64,000 bases of DNA from Anaerobiospirillum thomasii (lineage in GTDB: Bacteria; Pseudomonadota; Gammaproteobacteria; Enterobacterales; Succinivibrionaceae). The notes beneath the pieces are model-generated. The model had not been told where the DNA came from. It searched no databases and saw only the letters and a list, made by a program, of their open reading frames with translations. The DNA lies in contig NZ_UAPU01000006.1 in the NCBI RefSeq assembly GCF_900445255.1, positions 105,001-169,000 on the forward strand, written 5' to 3'. Positions 1 to 10,237 of the stretch are shown piece by piece. A program made the translations under genes and the position numbers. Within the stretch, counting starts at the first letter, position 1; each line of letters starts with the position of its first letter.

Positions 1-1118
1 TCTACAATTAAAACATCTATAGTTAACTTATTGTTTTCATTATATTTTGATTTACTGCTGCGCGGCATGACACCAATTAATGAGTGTATGGTGCAGGCCT
101 CGGTTGGAATCTTGTCTATAAGAGTCAAAAGTGCACTGTCATCTTTAAAACTGTATTTTAAATAATTAAGACCTAAGACAATAGACTCTTTCATTCGTCC
201 TGCTGCCTTGCCTGTAGGCGCACACAGACGTATATCAAGGTTCTGTCCCTGATTTAGATAAAGATGTAAAAATAAAAGTTTTAATACAGTTGTGGTTTTG
301 CCGGTACCAGGTCCGCCTGAGATTATAGAAAAACCCTGATATATAGATAAAAGAGCACACAAAAGCTGATAGTTAAGCTCGCCTTCTCTTATATTAAAAA
401 GCTTTGGCAGAATACCCTGAATTTTAGCTTCATCTATATATCTGTTTTTTTTCTTGGTGGCAATATACTGTGCAATATAGCTTTCATACAGATAATTGCG
501 TCTTATATACAGGCGATTAAGACTTAAAATCAGAGGACATTCCTTATCTGTGCTGCTGTTATTATCCTCACAATCACGATCAACTGCTTTGAGGGCACTA
601 TCTTGTGTATCAGTGATGGCTTGTGTAGCTGCCATCTCTTTTATATTATCAGCAGCAGATGCAAAGCTTGCACTGTCTATAAGATTACTGTCTTTATATT
701 CAATGCACTCAAGTAAAGAGTGACTTATTCTTTGTATATATCCCTCAAAGAGCTTTTTATCAAAATGCACAGCTCTAAAGTGTTTTTTATCCTGCGGGTA
801 GGAGAGAGCGTAAAGTCTTATACTCTCCTTTTCATAGGCTTTGTAGGTATCAAGCACACCACCTGGTGTAAAAATGCTTTCAAGATTTAAACATACATCC
901 TTGTTATCAAGATTGTGACAGAGCATTAAAATAAGGTAGATGGTATACAGACAGTCAAGCTCACGATCGCAAGCTACATGCTGCAACTTATTGTTATCAA
1001 TAAGTTTTACATCGCAAAAGTACTTTTCATAGATAAAAGAGGCAATACATTTGGCACTGCCTGAGGCATAGCCAAAGTGTTTTTCTATCTGCTGTACATA
1101 ATATAGTGTATTGTGCAT
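1..1118 (-). CDS. recD: RecBCD enzyme subunit RecD (N-terminal part, cut by window edge)
   Basis: The minus-strand frame is open from an ATG at 1118 to the window edge, about 372 codons. RecD is the 5'-3' helicase of RecBCD, which processes double-strand breaks and degrades foreign linear DNA. The translated Walker A motif GGPGTGKTTT is at about residues 268-277, after a long N-terminal domain, and is followed by RLCAPTGKAAGRM, a typical RecD helicase motif Ia region. The start codon lies 5 nt after the recB stop, so recC, recB and recD form one tight operon. The C-terminal helicase motifs lie outside the window. Identification is secure from motif order and position; only completeness is unknown. 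Confidence 0.93.
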   Translation of the reverse strand, partial: MHNTLYYVQQIEKHFGYASGSAKCIASFIYEKYFCDVKLIDNNKLQHVACDRELDCLYTIYLILMLCHNLDNKDVCLNLESIFTPGGVLDTYKAYEKESIRLYALSYPQDKKHFRAVHFDKKLFEGYIQRISHSLLECIEYKDSNLIDSASFASAADNIKEMAATQAITDTQDSALKAVDRDCEDNNSSTDKECPLILSLNRLYIRRNYLYESYIAQYIATKKKNRYIDEAKIQGILPKLFNIREGELNYQLLCALLSIYQGFSIISGGPGTGKTTTVLKLLFLHLYLNQGQNLDIRLCAPTGKAAGRMKESIVLGLNYLKYSFKDDSALLTLIDKIPTEACTIHSLIGVMPRSSKSKYNENNKLTIDVLIV

Positions 1119-1123
1119 TGTCT

Positions 1124-4100
1124 CTACTCCTTAGGATACAGCAGCTGTTCAATCTGCAGCACAAGATCATAATCAACTTTAGTATGAAAGACACCATGCT
1201 CATTATCATGGCCCATGCCTCTGACAAAGAGATATAAAACGCCTCCCATATGCCTGTCATAGTCATAATCCTTAAGGCGCAGCTTTAAATAACGATGCAA
1301 AACTACAGTATAGATAAGATACTGCACATCATAGCGATGATGTTCATTAAACATGACTCTGCCAATATTCTGCGCTCTGTAGTCAGACAAAGATGAGCCA
1401 AGATAATTTGACTTGTAGTCAAGCACAAAGTATTTGTATTCATTATCAATTTTAAAGCGCAGCACAAGATCCAGTGATCCGTTTAAATAACCGTCTATTA
1501 TCTGTTTTTGCAAAGCCATGCCCTCAATAAAGGACTTGTCAGGGCAATCTTTGAATACCCTTAAGGCTTCCTTTTGACACAATCTGTTAAAATCCTCAAT
1601 ATCAAAGGCACTGCAGGGCATCAAAAACTGCATTTCTGCTATATAATCCATCTCTTTAAGATCACAAAGAGCATAGCTTTTATCAGTGCGACACAGAAGA
1701 TCCTGACGTATGGCCCTGTCAAACCATGTACTTATTGCCATAAGGCTATTGTGTGCATAAAAACGATAGTCCTCATCAGGACAGCCATAAAGCCAGCTTT
1801 TTTTTAGCTTTATGGCATTGCTGTCTCCCTCTTTTAACACAATATCAGCTACAGCCTGAGCTAAAGCTCCGCCATCTAATCTGTCAAAGGCCGTTTTTTC
1901 AAAAATATTGTGCATAATGGTGCCAAAGACAGCGCCTTTTGGATAGTTTAAATTATTAAAACACTGCTGCACATCAAGCCCAGAGTGCGCAAGAGATGGC
2001 AGAATGACACTTACATCTTTATCTGCCATTTCATCTGTAAACTCATCTGCCACATAGTTTTCATCATTTTTTAAAAGAGCAGCCCTGTAGCTCTCAGCAA
2101 GCATGGCATTTTTGGTAATAGCAGAGTATGAGGTAAAGACAAAACGTCTGTCTATGGATTCAGGAAAAAAGATGCCTAACTCAAACTCATCATAATCATG
2201 TATCTCGCGCCTGTAGGTGTACTCTCTCTCACCAGTGTGCAGCACCTGTCCATCTTTTACTGTCAGTTCATGCAGGTGCATAGAGTCAGAGACAGAGCTA
2301 AAGGCATGTAAATTGTCATTTGTTATCTCAAATGAGCCTTTGCGTTCACTGCGCCCTGAGAGCAGAGCATTGACAGGACTTTGTTCATAGCCACGCACAT
2401 GCTGTGTATCTACAGCATACATATAATTGGCATAGCGTGCCCTGGTCACAGCCACATATAAAAGACGTCTGTTTTCACAGCCTGAAGCCAGATCGCGGCT
2501 GTTTTTTGAAGCTGTGGCATTAAAGCCAATGACATAGGCGCCCTCATTTTCATCATAATAAGGAATAACTCTCTGATCGGCCATCTCCTTTTTTTGCGCC
2601 TTGAACCATAAAAATGGCATGATAACAATTGGAAACTCTAAACCCTTGGATTTGTGGATGGTTAAAACCTTGACCTGATCTCTTTGTGTATCAAGTCTTT
2701 TTTCAAAGGTACTGTCATCGGCAATTAGTGTACTATCCTGCGATTCAATAAGATCTATAAAATAACGCAGCTGTGCCATAACACCGCTTATGGAGTTGTG
2801 CACACCCTGTATGAGCTCTGCAATCTGATAGAGATTGGATATGCGCCTTAAGCCACCATGCTCTGACAGGCGGCGTCTTAGACAGTCATGGCTACCATCA
2901 AGATACCAGGTGGCAAAGGCTGATAAAAAGCCGTCTCTCTCCCAGACAAGACGGCATTTATTTAAAAGCTCAATTTCATGCTCATAGTGCTCATCAGAGC
3001 GCAGTGCATCAAACTCTTTGCCATTAAGACCTAAAAGTCTGCTGCCCAAAAGACGGTTTAGAGTAGATCTGCGTGTAGGCTCCATCATAGCCTGCATCAG
3101 ATAGATGATGTTTTTGGCATCCTCACTTGGTTTTTCACCAGAGGCATCCTTTAGTACCGACTGTCTGTCAGAGTAATAGACAGATGGGATATTAAGCTTT
3201 TCAAGCTCCTCTGCTATATACTCATTTTCACTGCCAGAGCTTACTAAAACAGCTATGTCACCTGGACGTATTTCACACTCCACCCCATCCTTGACAATGC
3301 GTCCATGACTTAAAAGATGCACAATATCAAGCGCAGCTCTGCGTGCCACCATAAGCCTAAGTTCGGCTGCCTTATATTTATTAATTGTGTCGATGATGCT
3401 CACAGTAGTGCCGTTTTGGGCAAGAGATAATGAGTCTGTATCCTTTAAATAACTGTCCTTTGTAACATGACCTACCTTAAGATATTTTATATTGTCACTA
3501 ATAAAGGCATTTTTATCGCTTTTGCCAATATCTGAGCTGAACATGGCATTGACAGACTCAATAATGGTCCTATCCGATCTGTAATTGGTATCTAAGGTTA
3601 AAATACCGACGCCGCCGGCTCTTTGCTGCAGCTTTTCAATAAGATTGCGGGCCTTTAGATAGGAGTTGATATCAGAGCCACGAAATTCATAGATTGACTG
3701 TTTTGGATCGCCAATTAGATAACAGGCAGCGCCGTTATCCTGAGCCTCTTCATTTAAATACAGCTTTTTAAAGATATTAAACTGTATAGGATCGGTATCC
3801 TGAAACTCATCAATCATGGCTACTCTGTAGCGCTGACGCAAAAGTCTGGCCAGAGCATCGCCACTCTCTTTGGTATTTAAAATATAAAAGAGTCTGGTTA
3901 AAACATCATTGGAGTAGATAACCTTATCTCTTTTACACAACAGCTCCACGCGCTCTCTGATGCAGATAACTGTCACCAGATTTATCAAAAGCACTATATC
4001 TGTAAATTCATTTAAAAGCTCACTACACTCAAGGGCAAATTCATAAAAGTATTTGCAGCTCTCTGCAAGCAGATTTGAATCAGCCACACTTGCAGACGTC

Positions 4101-5203
4101 AGTGAGCGTATACGCGAGCCATCTACAAAGTATTTATAAGGCTCATCAAAATCATTGCCAACAATGGCATCCACTGCCTCCTGCACCTGCGTAAGATCAA
4201 GGTTATCAATATCATCAATGGCCTGGTTTACAAGCTTTAAAAATAATAGACCGCGCTTTTGTGACAGCAGAGATTTATCGCTGCTTTTAAAGGCAAAGCC
4301 GTTGCCATTGCCTGACTTTGGATTATACAGAGCATAGAGTCTGTTCTTTATGCAATTGACACTGTCCTGGTCACAAAGACGTCTTTTAAAGATATCCCCA
4401 AGACTTGTTAAAGAATCATGTATTTTTACATAGGCTACAAGCTCATCTAAAGCCTCAACAGCGCTGGTAGCTTTTAGCTTTAGAGGCAGATTTATAATGT
4501 TATAGCCTAAAAAGCCTTGCTTTTTATCAGGCAGCACCACCTTTTCAAGATAACTGTTGTATTTATTAAAGAGTGTATAGCCATCTGTGCTTTCAAGATA
4601 ATTGTCCTCAATGAGTTTTAATCTGTCAGATTCAGGGTAGAAAAGATAGCGCCACATGCTCTGTGCCGCCTCTTTTTGATATTTGCCAATATCTATGACA
4701 AATTCATTTTCAAAAGCCTCACCTGTCTCAAAGGCATAAATACGGTTCAATGCCTTGTTGCAAAAAGAATGTATAGTGTAGATGGATGCAGTATCCACAG
4801 ATCTTTCAGCTCTTTTTAAAATCTGCAGCGCCCCAGAGAGAGTTTTTAGATTGTCATCCTCAAACTCTTCAATAATCTCAACTAGCTGTGTCTCATATTG
4901 AGTTTTATCAAAGTGTTCCCTGTCCTTTAAATATTTTTCAAAGCCAAGGCGCGCATAACGTATTTTCTCTCTGACCCTAGCCTTTAAATCAGCTGTGGCC
5001 TTTTCTGTAAAGGTTACAATAAGAATATTCTCAAGATTTAAAGGTCCATCCTTATGCGCTGTATTGTTATGCATGCCAGAGCCTAAAAGCAGTCTTATAA
5101 CAAGATAGCTTATAGTATAGGTCTTGCCCGTGCCGGCACTGGCCTCAATAAGTGATGAGAGTTTAAGATCAAAGTTTTTGATTACAAGTGTATTTGAGCT
5201 CAT
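1124..5203 (-). CDS. recB: RecBCD enzyme subunit RecB (helicase/nuclease)
   Basis: RecB is the 3'-5' helicase and nuclease subunit of exonuclease V. The 1359-residue product opens with the Walker A motif EASAGTGKTYT (residues 20-30), has helicase motif II DEFQDTDPIQF near residue 465, and the UvrD-like motif TIHKSKGLEFP in the middle. The C-terminal nuclease domain shows GSLDLVLRF followed by LDYKSN near residue 1262, the D-x-K active site of the RecB nuclease. The protein is about 180 residues longer than E. coli RecB (1180). The ATG is 5 nt after recC, and recD follows after 5 nt, so translation is probably coupled. No ptrA gene lies between recC and recB, unlike in E. coli. Confidence 0.97.
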   Translation of the reverse strand: MSSNTLVIKNFDLKLSSLIEASAGTGKTYTISYLVIRLLLGSGMHNNTAHKDGPLNLENILIVTFTEKATADLKARVREKIRYARLGFEKYLKDREHFDKTQYETQLVEIIEEFEDDNLKTLSGALQILKRAERSVDTASIYTIHSFCNKALNRIYAFETGEAFENEFVIDIGKYQKEAAQSMWRYLFYPESDRLKLIEDNYLESTDGYTLFNKYNSYLEKVVLPDKKQGFLGYNIINLPLKLKATSAVEALDELVAYVKIHDSLTSLGDIFKRRLCDQDSVNCIKNRLYALYNPKSGNGNGFAFKSSDKSLLSQKRGLLFLKLVNQAIDDIDNLDLTQVQEAVDAIVGNDFDEPYKYFVDGSRIRSLTSASVADSNLLAESCKYFYEFALECSELLNEFTDIVLLINLVTVICIRERVELLCKRDKVIYSNDVLTRLFYILNTKESGDALARLLRQRYRVAMIDEFQDTDPIQFNIFKKLYLNEEAQDNGAACYLIGDPKQSIYEFRGSDINSYLKARNLIEKLQQRAGGVGILTLDTNYRSDRTIIESVNAMFSSDIGKSDKNAFISDNIKYLKVGHVTKDSYLKDTDSLSLAQNGTTVSIIDTINKYKAAELRLMVARRAALDIVHLLSHGRIVKDGVECEIRPGDIAVLVSSGSENEYIAEELEKLNIPSVYYSDRQSVLKDASGEKPSEDAKNIIYLMQAMMEPTRRSTLNRLLGSRLLGLNGKEFDALRSDEHYEHEIELLNKCRLVWERDGFLSAFATWYLDGSHDCLRRRLSEHGGLRRISNLYQIAELIQGVHNSISGVMAQLRYFIDLIESQDSTLIADDSTFEKRLDTQRDQVKVLTIHKSKGLEFPIVIMPFLWFKAQKKEMADQRVIPYYDENEGAYVIGFNATASKNSRDLASGCENRRLLYVAVTRARYANYMYAVDTQHVRGYEQSPVNALLSGRSERKGSFEITNDNLHAFSSVSDSMHLHELTVKDGQVLHTGEREYTYRREIHDYDEFELGIFFPESIDRRFVFTSYSAITKNAMLAESYRAALLKNDENYVADEFTDEMADKDVSVILPSLAHSGLDVQQCFNNLNYPKGAVFGTIMHNIFEKTAFDRLDGGALAQAVADIVLKEGDSNAIKLKKSWLYGCPDEDYRFYAHNSLMAISTWFDRAIRQDLLCRTDKSYALCDLKEMDYIAEMQFLMPCSAFDIEDFNRLCQKEALRVFKDCPDKSFIEGMALQKQIIDGYLNGSLDLVLRFKIDNEYKYFVLDYKSNYLGSSLSDYRAQNIGRVMFNEHHRYDVQYLIYTVVLHRYLKLRLKDYDYDRHMGGVLYLFVRGMGHDNEHGVFHTKVDYDLVLQIEQLLYPKE

Positions 5204-5208
5204 AACTT

Positions 5209-8200
5209 CTACTCACTCCCTGCACCAAAGTGCTGTAAAATATATTCTGTATAAAACTCAAAAAAATCATGTAAATTGGACAATAATATCCCATGCTCAA
5301 GTACAGTAGGCACATCATTGAACACATAGTCAAAAGAGGCATTGCCACTTTCTTTTAGCTGTATACTTGCAATAAATTCCTCAAAGTCATGCTCTTTACC
5401 AAAATCAAGTGTGCCTATAAGTCTGTCACACCATGGCTGCGGCCGTCTTAGACCAAAGATCATAAAACTTAAAACCTCATTCATAAAACTCTCTGCCTCA
5501 TCGTGGGTAAACCCATTAAAGCACAAGGTGCTGCCAACAGAGTCAATGGCATAGAAAGTTGAGTCAAAACCATTTAGAGCATTAAAGGCACTGTACAGAG
5601 CACAGCTTACAGCCACCTTATATGGCACCTTACCCATCTCAAAGGTGTTAAAGGCAAAGATTTTATAATTACACTGCCTGTGCGCACTTCTTAGCTCTAT
5701 CTTATGCATCATACGCCCCGATGGTGCATACTCATCCACCATAAACTCAAAAACACTGCTGCTATCTTTATCAAAAACCTCAAGTGTGTCTTTGGCTATA
5801 GCGCATATAGCCTTACACAAAGCGCAGAATTTTAATTTAAGCTCAGCTATGACCTCCTGTGCAAAAACACCATAAGGTATACTGCCATCACGTCTTTTAT
5901 CTTCAATAAAGCTCTCTAATGCCTTGTAGACAGATGGGGGCAGATTATAACTTGTGCCCTGCACCGTAACTCTTACCAATGAGTTTTCATCAGTTACACC
6001 AAAGAGATCATCTATAAGATTTTTACCCACAAAGAGCGATTCAATCAAATCATTAAACAGCAGATTTATATCAAAAGATCCCAAGGCAAAACTTTCATGA
6101 TCGGCAAGTGACATGGCCCTTACATCAGAGACATAGATATCAAGCACTCTTTTTAAAAAGAAGCGGCAGGGACATCTTAAAAAATCCTCAACCTCCGACA
6201 GATCAAAAAACAGATTCTGTGCAATTTCATTGGAAAAGCTCTCAAAACCAAGATATGGCATATAGTCAAGTTCCTTGACTTCATAGATACACTGATAAAA
6301 ATAGTCACGGTTAAATGAAGGATGATAGAGTACATGCTGCTGACCATTATCCTCTAAAAAATTATCTGCATCATAACCATGCAGTCTCTCCTCTTTTATA
6401 AGGCGTGACAATATGGACTTTTCATCACAGCTACCGTTTTCAAGTACAAGACTGTCTGACAGATAATCTAAAAGCTCAGAGAGTACAATTGATGGATTAC
6501 GCACTGAATTGTCAACAGCATCACGGCCTATATAGGATAAATACAGTGACTGTCTTGCTGAAATTATGGCCTCTAAAAATAAAAATCTGTCCTCAGCTGA
6601 TGCAGATCTGTCACCGCGACGTATAAGATCTGGCACTGACATTAAATTAAAGTTTAAAAGCACATCCTGACGCGGAAATTCACCATCATTAAGGCCCAGC
6701 ACAAAAACATGCTCAAAAGGTACTGCTCGCATTGGCACTAGTGAGCAGAAGTTAATCTTGTCACGCAAAAATGGCGAGAACTCATTGCTCTTGCTAAATT
6801 CACTCTCAAGCATGGATCTGAATGTGGCAAGAGTGATTTTAGGCTTTTGCTTTAAATCGCCAATTATAGCTGCAATATCATCAAGAGCAGCAGCAATAAT
6901 AGCTATAACCTCCTGACAGGCGACATCCTGCGTATCAAAAAAGTCGGCTATAAGCTTATTTATCATGCTCTGCCAGCTGCTGTTGTGCTCATCCTTGATC
7001 TCAAGAGCAAGACTTGGAATAAAGGTCTGCTTTAAATTGGCCACTTTATAGATAAAGCTGTACACAGATGAGAGTGTTTTTAAATCAGAGCCCTCAATAT
7101 CAAGATAGACATCATCCTTTACAGAGCTACCAAGCAGTGTACCCTCCACCATGCGCTTTAACCCATGACCAAAGGTAAAAGGCAGATGCTCACCAAGCTC
7201 TAGTGCCTCATTACCATCACAGTCAAATAAAAAGGCTGTATCATCAATACCCCAGAGCACATTGTTGTCATTAAACCAGCGCCCTATAAGCTCAAGATCA
7301 TCTGAGCTAATATCAAATTTAGAGGCAATGGCAGGAATGGTAAGCATATCTAAAATAAAATTGCTTGTTATTCTTTTTTTATCTATGCTAAGCAGACTTA
7401 TAAGCGCATCAGCCACAGCATTTTCCTGACCTGATGATCTGTCTGATATGGCATAGGGCAAAGATATCTCATCTTTAATATCAGGGGAGAAGACACTTTG
7501 AATATATGGAGCATAGGCATTGATGGCAGGAACCATAACCACAATATCACGCGGTCTTAATTTTTGTCCCCTGATCCTGTAGGAGTTAAAGAGCTCTAAA
7601 ATTTTGTCCTTTAAAACCTCAACCTCACGCATCTTTGTATGACAGGAGTGAATCTCAAGCGATCTGTCATTATTCCGTAGCACATATCTTGTCTCATCTG
7701 TACTCTCATCAAGCTCTAAAAGACGTCTTTTTATTTCAGATAAAAGGCAGGTGCCCTCAATGTCGGCAAAGGCTGAGATGAAGTTTACACTCTCGTCATA
7801 CTCCATGAGCAAGGATAGATTATCCCTACCCTGCCTGCCAAGAGATAAAAGCAGAGCATTACCCTCCTGTCTTATGCCATCTGTATAATCCTCACTTGCA
7901 TAGTTAAAATTCTTAACCTCATAGTTTTTACGCTGATAAGGCAGGGAGAGCATATTATCTTTGGCATATTTTCTTGCAAGCAGCTTTTTAAAATCCTCAA
8001 ACTTTTCTACATAGCTGTCTTTAATATCTCCCCAGTAATGCGCGCAGGGATTTAAAAGCATGATAAAAACCTGACTTATGGTGGAGAGTGCCTGCAGTAT
8101 TTCAATAACAGCCACAGGTAGTGAGGATACACCAAAAACAAAGATACGCTGTGGTACAAGATCACTAAGTTCCCTGTTGTTTTTAAGCGCTCTCTTTAGC

Positions 8201-8961
8201 GCATCTAGCATCTGCGCTCTGTCAGCCATAACACTTAAACAGGCTGTATCATAATCCTCACTTTGTGTCTCAACGGCCTTTAAATCAAGATTTTCACGCA
8301 AAAGACACCACAGCCTTATCTGCCAGATATTCTCCTCAAGATTGGTTTTAATGCGCAGATAGGCACTATTTGAACGCACCCTGCCGCCTGCTGTATACTT
8401 AGCCACCCTCTCAATCCAGGCACCAATGGCTCCTGACTCAGAGCTGTCTGTCATATAGTAGGCAAAATCATCTTTTGTGAACTTATTCCACTCAAGAATA
8501 TAATCAGTTCTGTACATCTGATACTGATCAAAGATATCGGCAATCCTGCCTGAGAGCTCATAAGCCTTATCGCCTGTCACATCATATTGTGTATAGTCTG
8601 CAAGTTTATGAAAGTAAAAGGCATACTCACCCTCATCCTGCTCCCATATATGGCGCAAAGAGAAAATATTAAGTCTTAAATAATCAGAGGAAAATGGATT
8701 TCTGGTTTCTGTAAGATTATGAATGGATTTGTAAATCTCCCATATAATCTGCCAGACATGTACATAGCGACAGTTAGCCTGTACGCCTGAGTAATTGGCA
8801 AGCTCCTGACTTAAATAGGTTTTCATACCACTGTTCATAACCAGTATGCTCTCACGCATAAATGGATCAGGCAGCGGGTTTTCACTAATAATACGGGCAC
8901 AGATCTGAGATAGAACCTGCAGATCATTGGAATTGACAATATTGAGGGTATCAGTATGCAT
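5209..8961 (-). CDS. recC: RecBCD enzyme subunit RecC
   Basis: RecC is the scaffold and Chi-recognition subunit of RecBCD. The start is placed at the ATG at 8961 (MHTDTLNIVNSND), because E. coli RecC begins with a similar short strand-forming segment. The frame stays open 25 codons further upstream, but that stretch looks unlike protein. The product has 1250 residues, compared with 1122 in E. coli. Family features include the region PLPDPFMRESILVMNSGM near the N-terminus and VPMRAVPFEHVFVLGLNDG, a RecC hallmark, about two thirds along. It is the first gene of recCBD; the promoter should lie in the AT-rich stretch upstream (8962-9270), but no convincing -35/-10 pair was found. Confidence 0.96.
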   Translation of the reverse strand: MHTDTLNIVNSNDLQVLSQICARIISENPLPDPFMRESILVMNSGMKTYLSQELANYSGVQANCRYVHVWQIIWEIYKSIHNLTETRNPFSSDYLRLNIFSLRHIWEQDEGEYAFYFHKLADYTQYDVTGDKAYELSGRIADIFDQYQMYRTDYILEWNKFTKDDFAYYMTDSSESGAIGAWIERVAKYTAGGRVRSNSAYLRIKTNLEENIWQIRLWCLLRENLDLKAVETQSEDYDTACLSVMADRAQMLDALKRALKNNRELSDLVPQRIFVFGVSSLPVAVIEILQALSTISQVFIMLLNPCAHYWGDIKDSYVEKFEDFKKLLARKYAKDNMLSLPYQRKNYEVKNFNYASEDYTDGIRQEGNALLLSLGRQGRDNLSLLMEYDESVNFISAFADIEGTCLLSEIKRRLLELDESTDETRYVLRNNDRSLEIHSCHTKMREVEVLKDKILELFNSYRIRGQKLRPRDIVVMVPAINAYAPYIQSVFSPDIKDEISLPYAISDRSSGQENAVADALISLLSIDKKRITSNFILDMLTIPAIASKFDISSDDLELIGRWFNDNNVLWGIDDTAFLFDCDGNEALELGEHLPFTFGHGLKRMVEGTLLGSSVKDDVYLDIEGSDLKTLSSVYSFIYKVANLKQTFIPSLALEIKDEHNSSWQSMINKLIADFFDTQDVACQEVIAIIAAALDDIAAIIGDLKQKPKITLATFRSMLESEFSKSNEFSPFLRDKINFCSLVPMRAVPFEHVFVLGLNDGEFPRQDVLLNFNLMSVPDLIRRGDRSASAEDRFLFLEAIISARQSLYLSYIGRDAVDNSVRNPSIVLSELLDYLSDSLVLENGSCDEKSILSRLIKEERLHGYDADNFLEDNGQQHVLYHPSFNRDYFYQCIYEVKELDYMPYLGFESFSNEIAQNLFFDLSEVEDFLRCPCRFFLKRVLDIYVSDVRAMSLADHESFALGSFDINLLFNDLIESLFVGKNLIDDLFGVTDENSLVRVTVQGTSYNLPPSVYKALESFIEDKRRDGSIPYGVFAQEVIAELKLKFCALCKAICAIAKDTLEVFDKDSSSVFEFMVDEYAPSGRMMHKIELRSAHRQCNYKIFAFNTFEMGKVPYKVAVSCALYSAFNALNGFDSTFYAIDSVGSTLCFNGFTHDEAESFMNEVLSFMIFGLRRPQPWCDRLIGTLDFGKEHDFEEFIASIQLKESGNASFDYVFNDVPTVLEHGILLSNLHDFFEFYTEYILQHFGAGSE

Positions 8962-9274
8962 AGGCCTGCTTCTTTTTTTAAGACTACTTATGCCTATACA
9001 ATAGCAAAAATCTATTCCACATTTCAGAAAAAGCACAAAATAATTTGTACTTTTTTAAACACGCTCTGATATAAGCCATAAGAGGCATAAAAGCTATATT
9101 GACCCATTAGAGGATAATCTTGTAAATAATGTTTTATAAAGGCTTTGAGTAACAATAATGCAGCCAGCTTGGGTTAAATGCACCAAGATTATAAGCTTTA
9201 GTGAATGGAGCTGACCTGAGCAAGTAAAACAGATCTGAGATTTTAGTGTAGAAAAATAATATGGTGTACAGATG
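8962..9274. other. Intergenic region between recC and the lipoprotein gene
   Basis: This AT-rich stretch of about 310 bases lies upstream of recC and downstream of the lipoprotein terminator. It should contain the recC promoter. The short open frames in it on both strands lack ribosome binding sites and family resemblance. No RNA gene was recognised. Confidence 0.5.
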
Positions 9275-9300
9275 AAAAGAGCCGGATATCCGGCCCTTTT
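9275..9300 (-). terminator. Intrinsic terminator of the Braun-type lipoprotein gene
   Basis: A near-perfect inverted repeat centred on GCCGGATATCCGGC, flanked by A4 and T4 runs, starts 17 bases downstream of the lipoprotein stop codon. Read on the minus strand it gives a GC-rich stem followed by UUUU. Highly expressed Lpp genes typically end in such a terminator. Confidence 0.85.
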
Positions 9301-9317
9301 CATGGTTATAAGAAGAA

Positions 9318-9551
9318 TTACTTCTTGTAACGACGAGCCAGGTTGTCAAGACGCTCGTTAGCACGGGCGGCATCTGACTTAACGAAAGCAACATCGTTAG
9401 CCAGCTTTGACTGCTGGGTCTTTAAAGCATCAACGTCGGCAGCAATAGCGTCAACCTTTGCATTTAACTGGTCTAAAGCTGGTGATGTGCAGCCTACTAA
9501 TGCAGTTGCGCCGAGTGCTAAAGCACCTAATAATGCTGAATACTTAGTCAT
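9318..9551 (-). CDS. lpp: Major outer-membrane (Braun-type) lipoprotein
   Basis: This small protein of 77 residues has a signal peptide with lipobox LVGC (Cys21). The mature part is about 57 residues, nearly the same as E. coli Lpp (58), with heptad-like hydrophobic spacing (LDQLNAKVDAIAADVDALK) expected of a trimeric coiled coil. It ends in RRYKK; a C-terminal lysine is the residue joined to peptidoglycan in Lpp. The start at 9551 is chosen over an ATG four codons upstream because GGAG sits 6 nt before it. A strong promoter (9598-9626) and an intrinsic terminator frame it as a single-gene unit, suggesting abundant expression. It anchors the outer membrane to the wall. Confidence 0.88.
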   Translation of the reverse strand: MTKYSALLGALALGATALVGCTSPALDQLNAKVDAIAADVDALKTQQSKLANDVAFVKSDAARANERLDNLARRYKK

Positions 9552-9597
9552 GTTATTCTCCAATACTGTTTAAACAGACAAAATACAACTTTAAGTT

Positions 9598-9626
9598 GTT
9601 ATAGCCATTCTAATACACTTTTGCAA
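9598..9626 (-). promoter_or_regulatory. Predicted sigma-70 promoter of the Braun-type lipoprotein gene
   Basis: On the minus strand TTGCAA (9621-9626) is separated by exactly 17 bases from TATAAC (9598-9603), 46 bases upstream of the start codon. Both boxes are close to consensus and the spacing is ideal. The short leader contains ACAACTT/AAGTTGT, which could form a small 5' stem. Confidence 0.75.
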
Positions 9627-9656
9627 AAGTGGCGCATTTTTGAGTAAAAATTTTTA

Positions 9657-10235
9657 TTAATTTTTATAAAGCCAGTTGATGTATTGCTCTAAAGCGTGAT
9701 CTATAGTAGATAATCCGCTTTCATGCTGAAAGCCCTGCCTGATTGCCGATCCGCTGAGTGTTACCTCGTTGACCATCTGATAGGACATGGCATCATACAT
9801 GCTAAGTTTGACCACAATATTCTGACTCTCAAAAGTCTTCTCTGCCCAGTATATAATCTGTGGATGCACTAAAATATTACAGCCTTTTGCCTGCACTTCG
9901 GCCCTGGCTGAATGTTCATCATAGCTCTGCAGCAGATAGGTGGCCGGCGAGTGCTGGGCAAATTTGTCATAGGTTATCTTCTGAATATAGGCACCTGACT
10001 GTCTGTAAAGTATATTGCCATTGCGCTCATCATAGGCCTTTATCACACATATACTGTCGGAGACTCTGACAAAGCGGTTGTGTTTGGTCATGGCAATGTG
10101 CTTTGAGCCTACACTTGCAGGAATCTGATTTTTATAACTGTCAGACTGTGTCTGAGACGGAGGCATCTGACAGCCTGCAAACAGCAAAGCTGAGGTTAGT
10201 GTTCCAAGGAGAAAAAGCAGTTTTATTTTTATCAT
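9657..10235 (-). CDS. Putative lipoprotein, DUF4823-like
   Basis: The protein has 192 residues with a signal peptide and lipobox LFAGC (Cys22), so it is predicted to be a lipid-anchored envelope protein. The mature part is mixed alpha/beta without membrane segments. Overall length and pattern resemble the DUF4823 family of gammaproteobacterial lipoproteins of unknown role; this resemblance is from memory and not certain. It starts 2 nt after the gmhB stop and is the last gene of a three-gene envelope cluster (murein-hydrolase-like lipoprotein, gmhB, this gene). The context suggests an envelope role; no enzymatic motif was recognised. Confidence 0.6.
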   Translation of the reverse strand: MIKIKLLFLLGTLTSALLFAGCQMPPSQTQSDSYKNQIPASVGSKHIAMTKHNRFVRVSDSICVIKAYDERNGNILYRQSGAYIQKITYDKFAQHSPATYLLQSYDEHSARAEVQAKGCNILVHPQIIYWAEKTFESQNIVVKLSMYDAMSYQMVNEVTLSGSAIRQGFQHESGLSTIDHALEQYINWLYKN

Positions 10236-10237
10236 GG

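Noticed and set aside
8962-9036. 25-codon N-terminal extension of RecC
   Set aside because: The extension is Cys/Lys-rich, lies in AT-rich intergenic sequence and does not match RecC N-termini.
9037-9303. Minus-strand short frames between the lipoprotein gene and recC
   Set aside because: They run through the intrinsic terminator of the lipoprotein gene and show no start signals or family resemblance.
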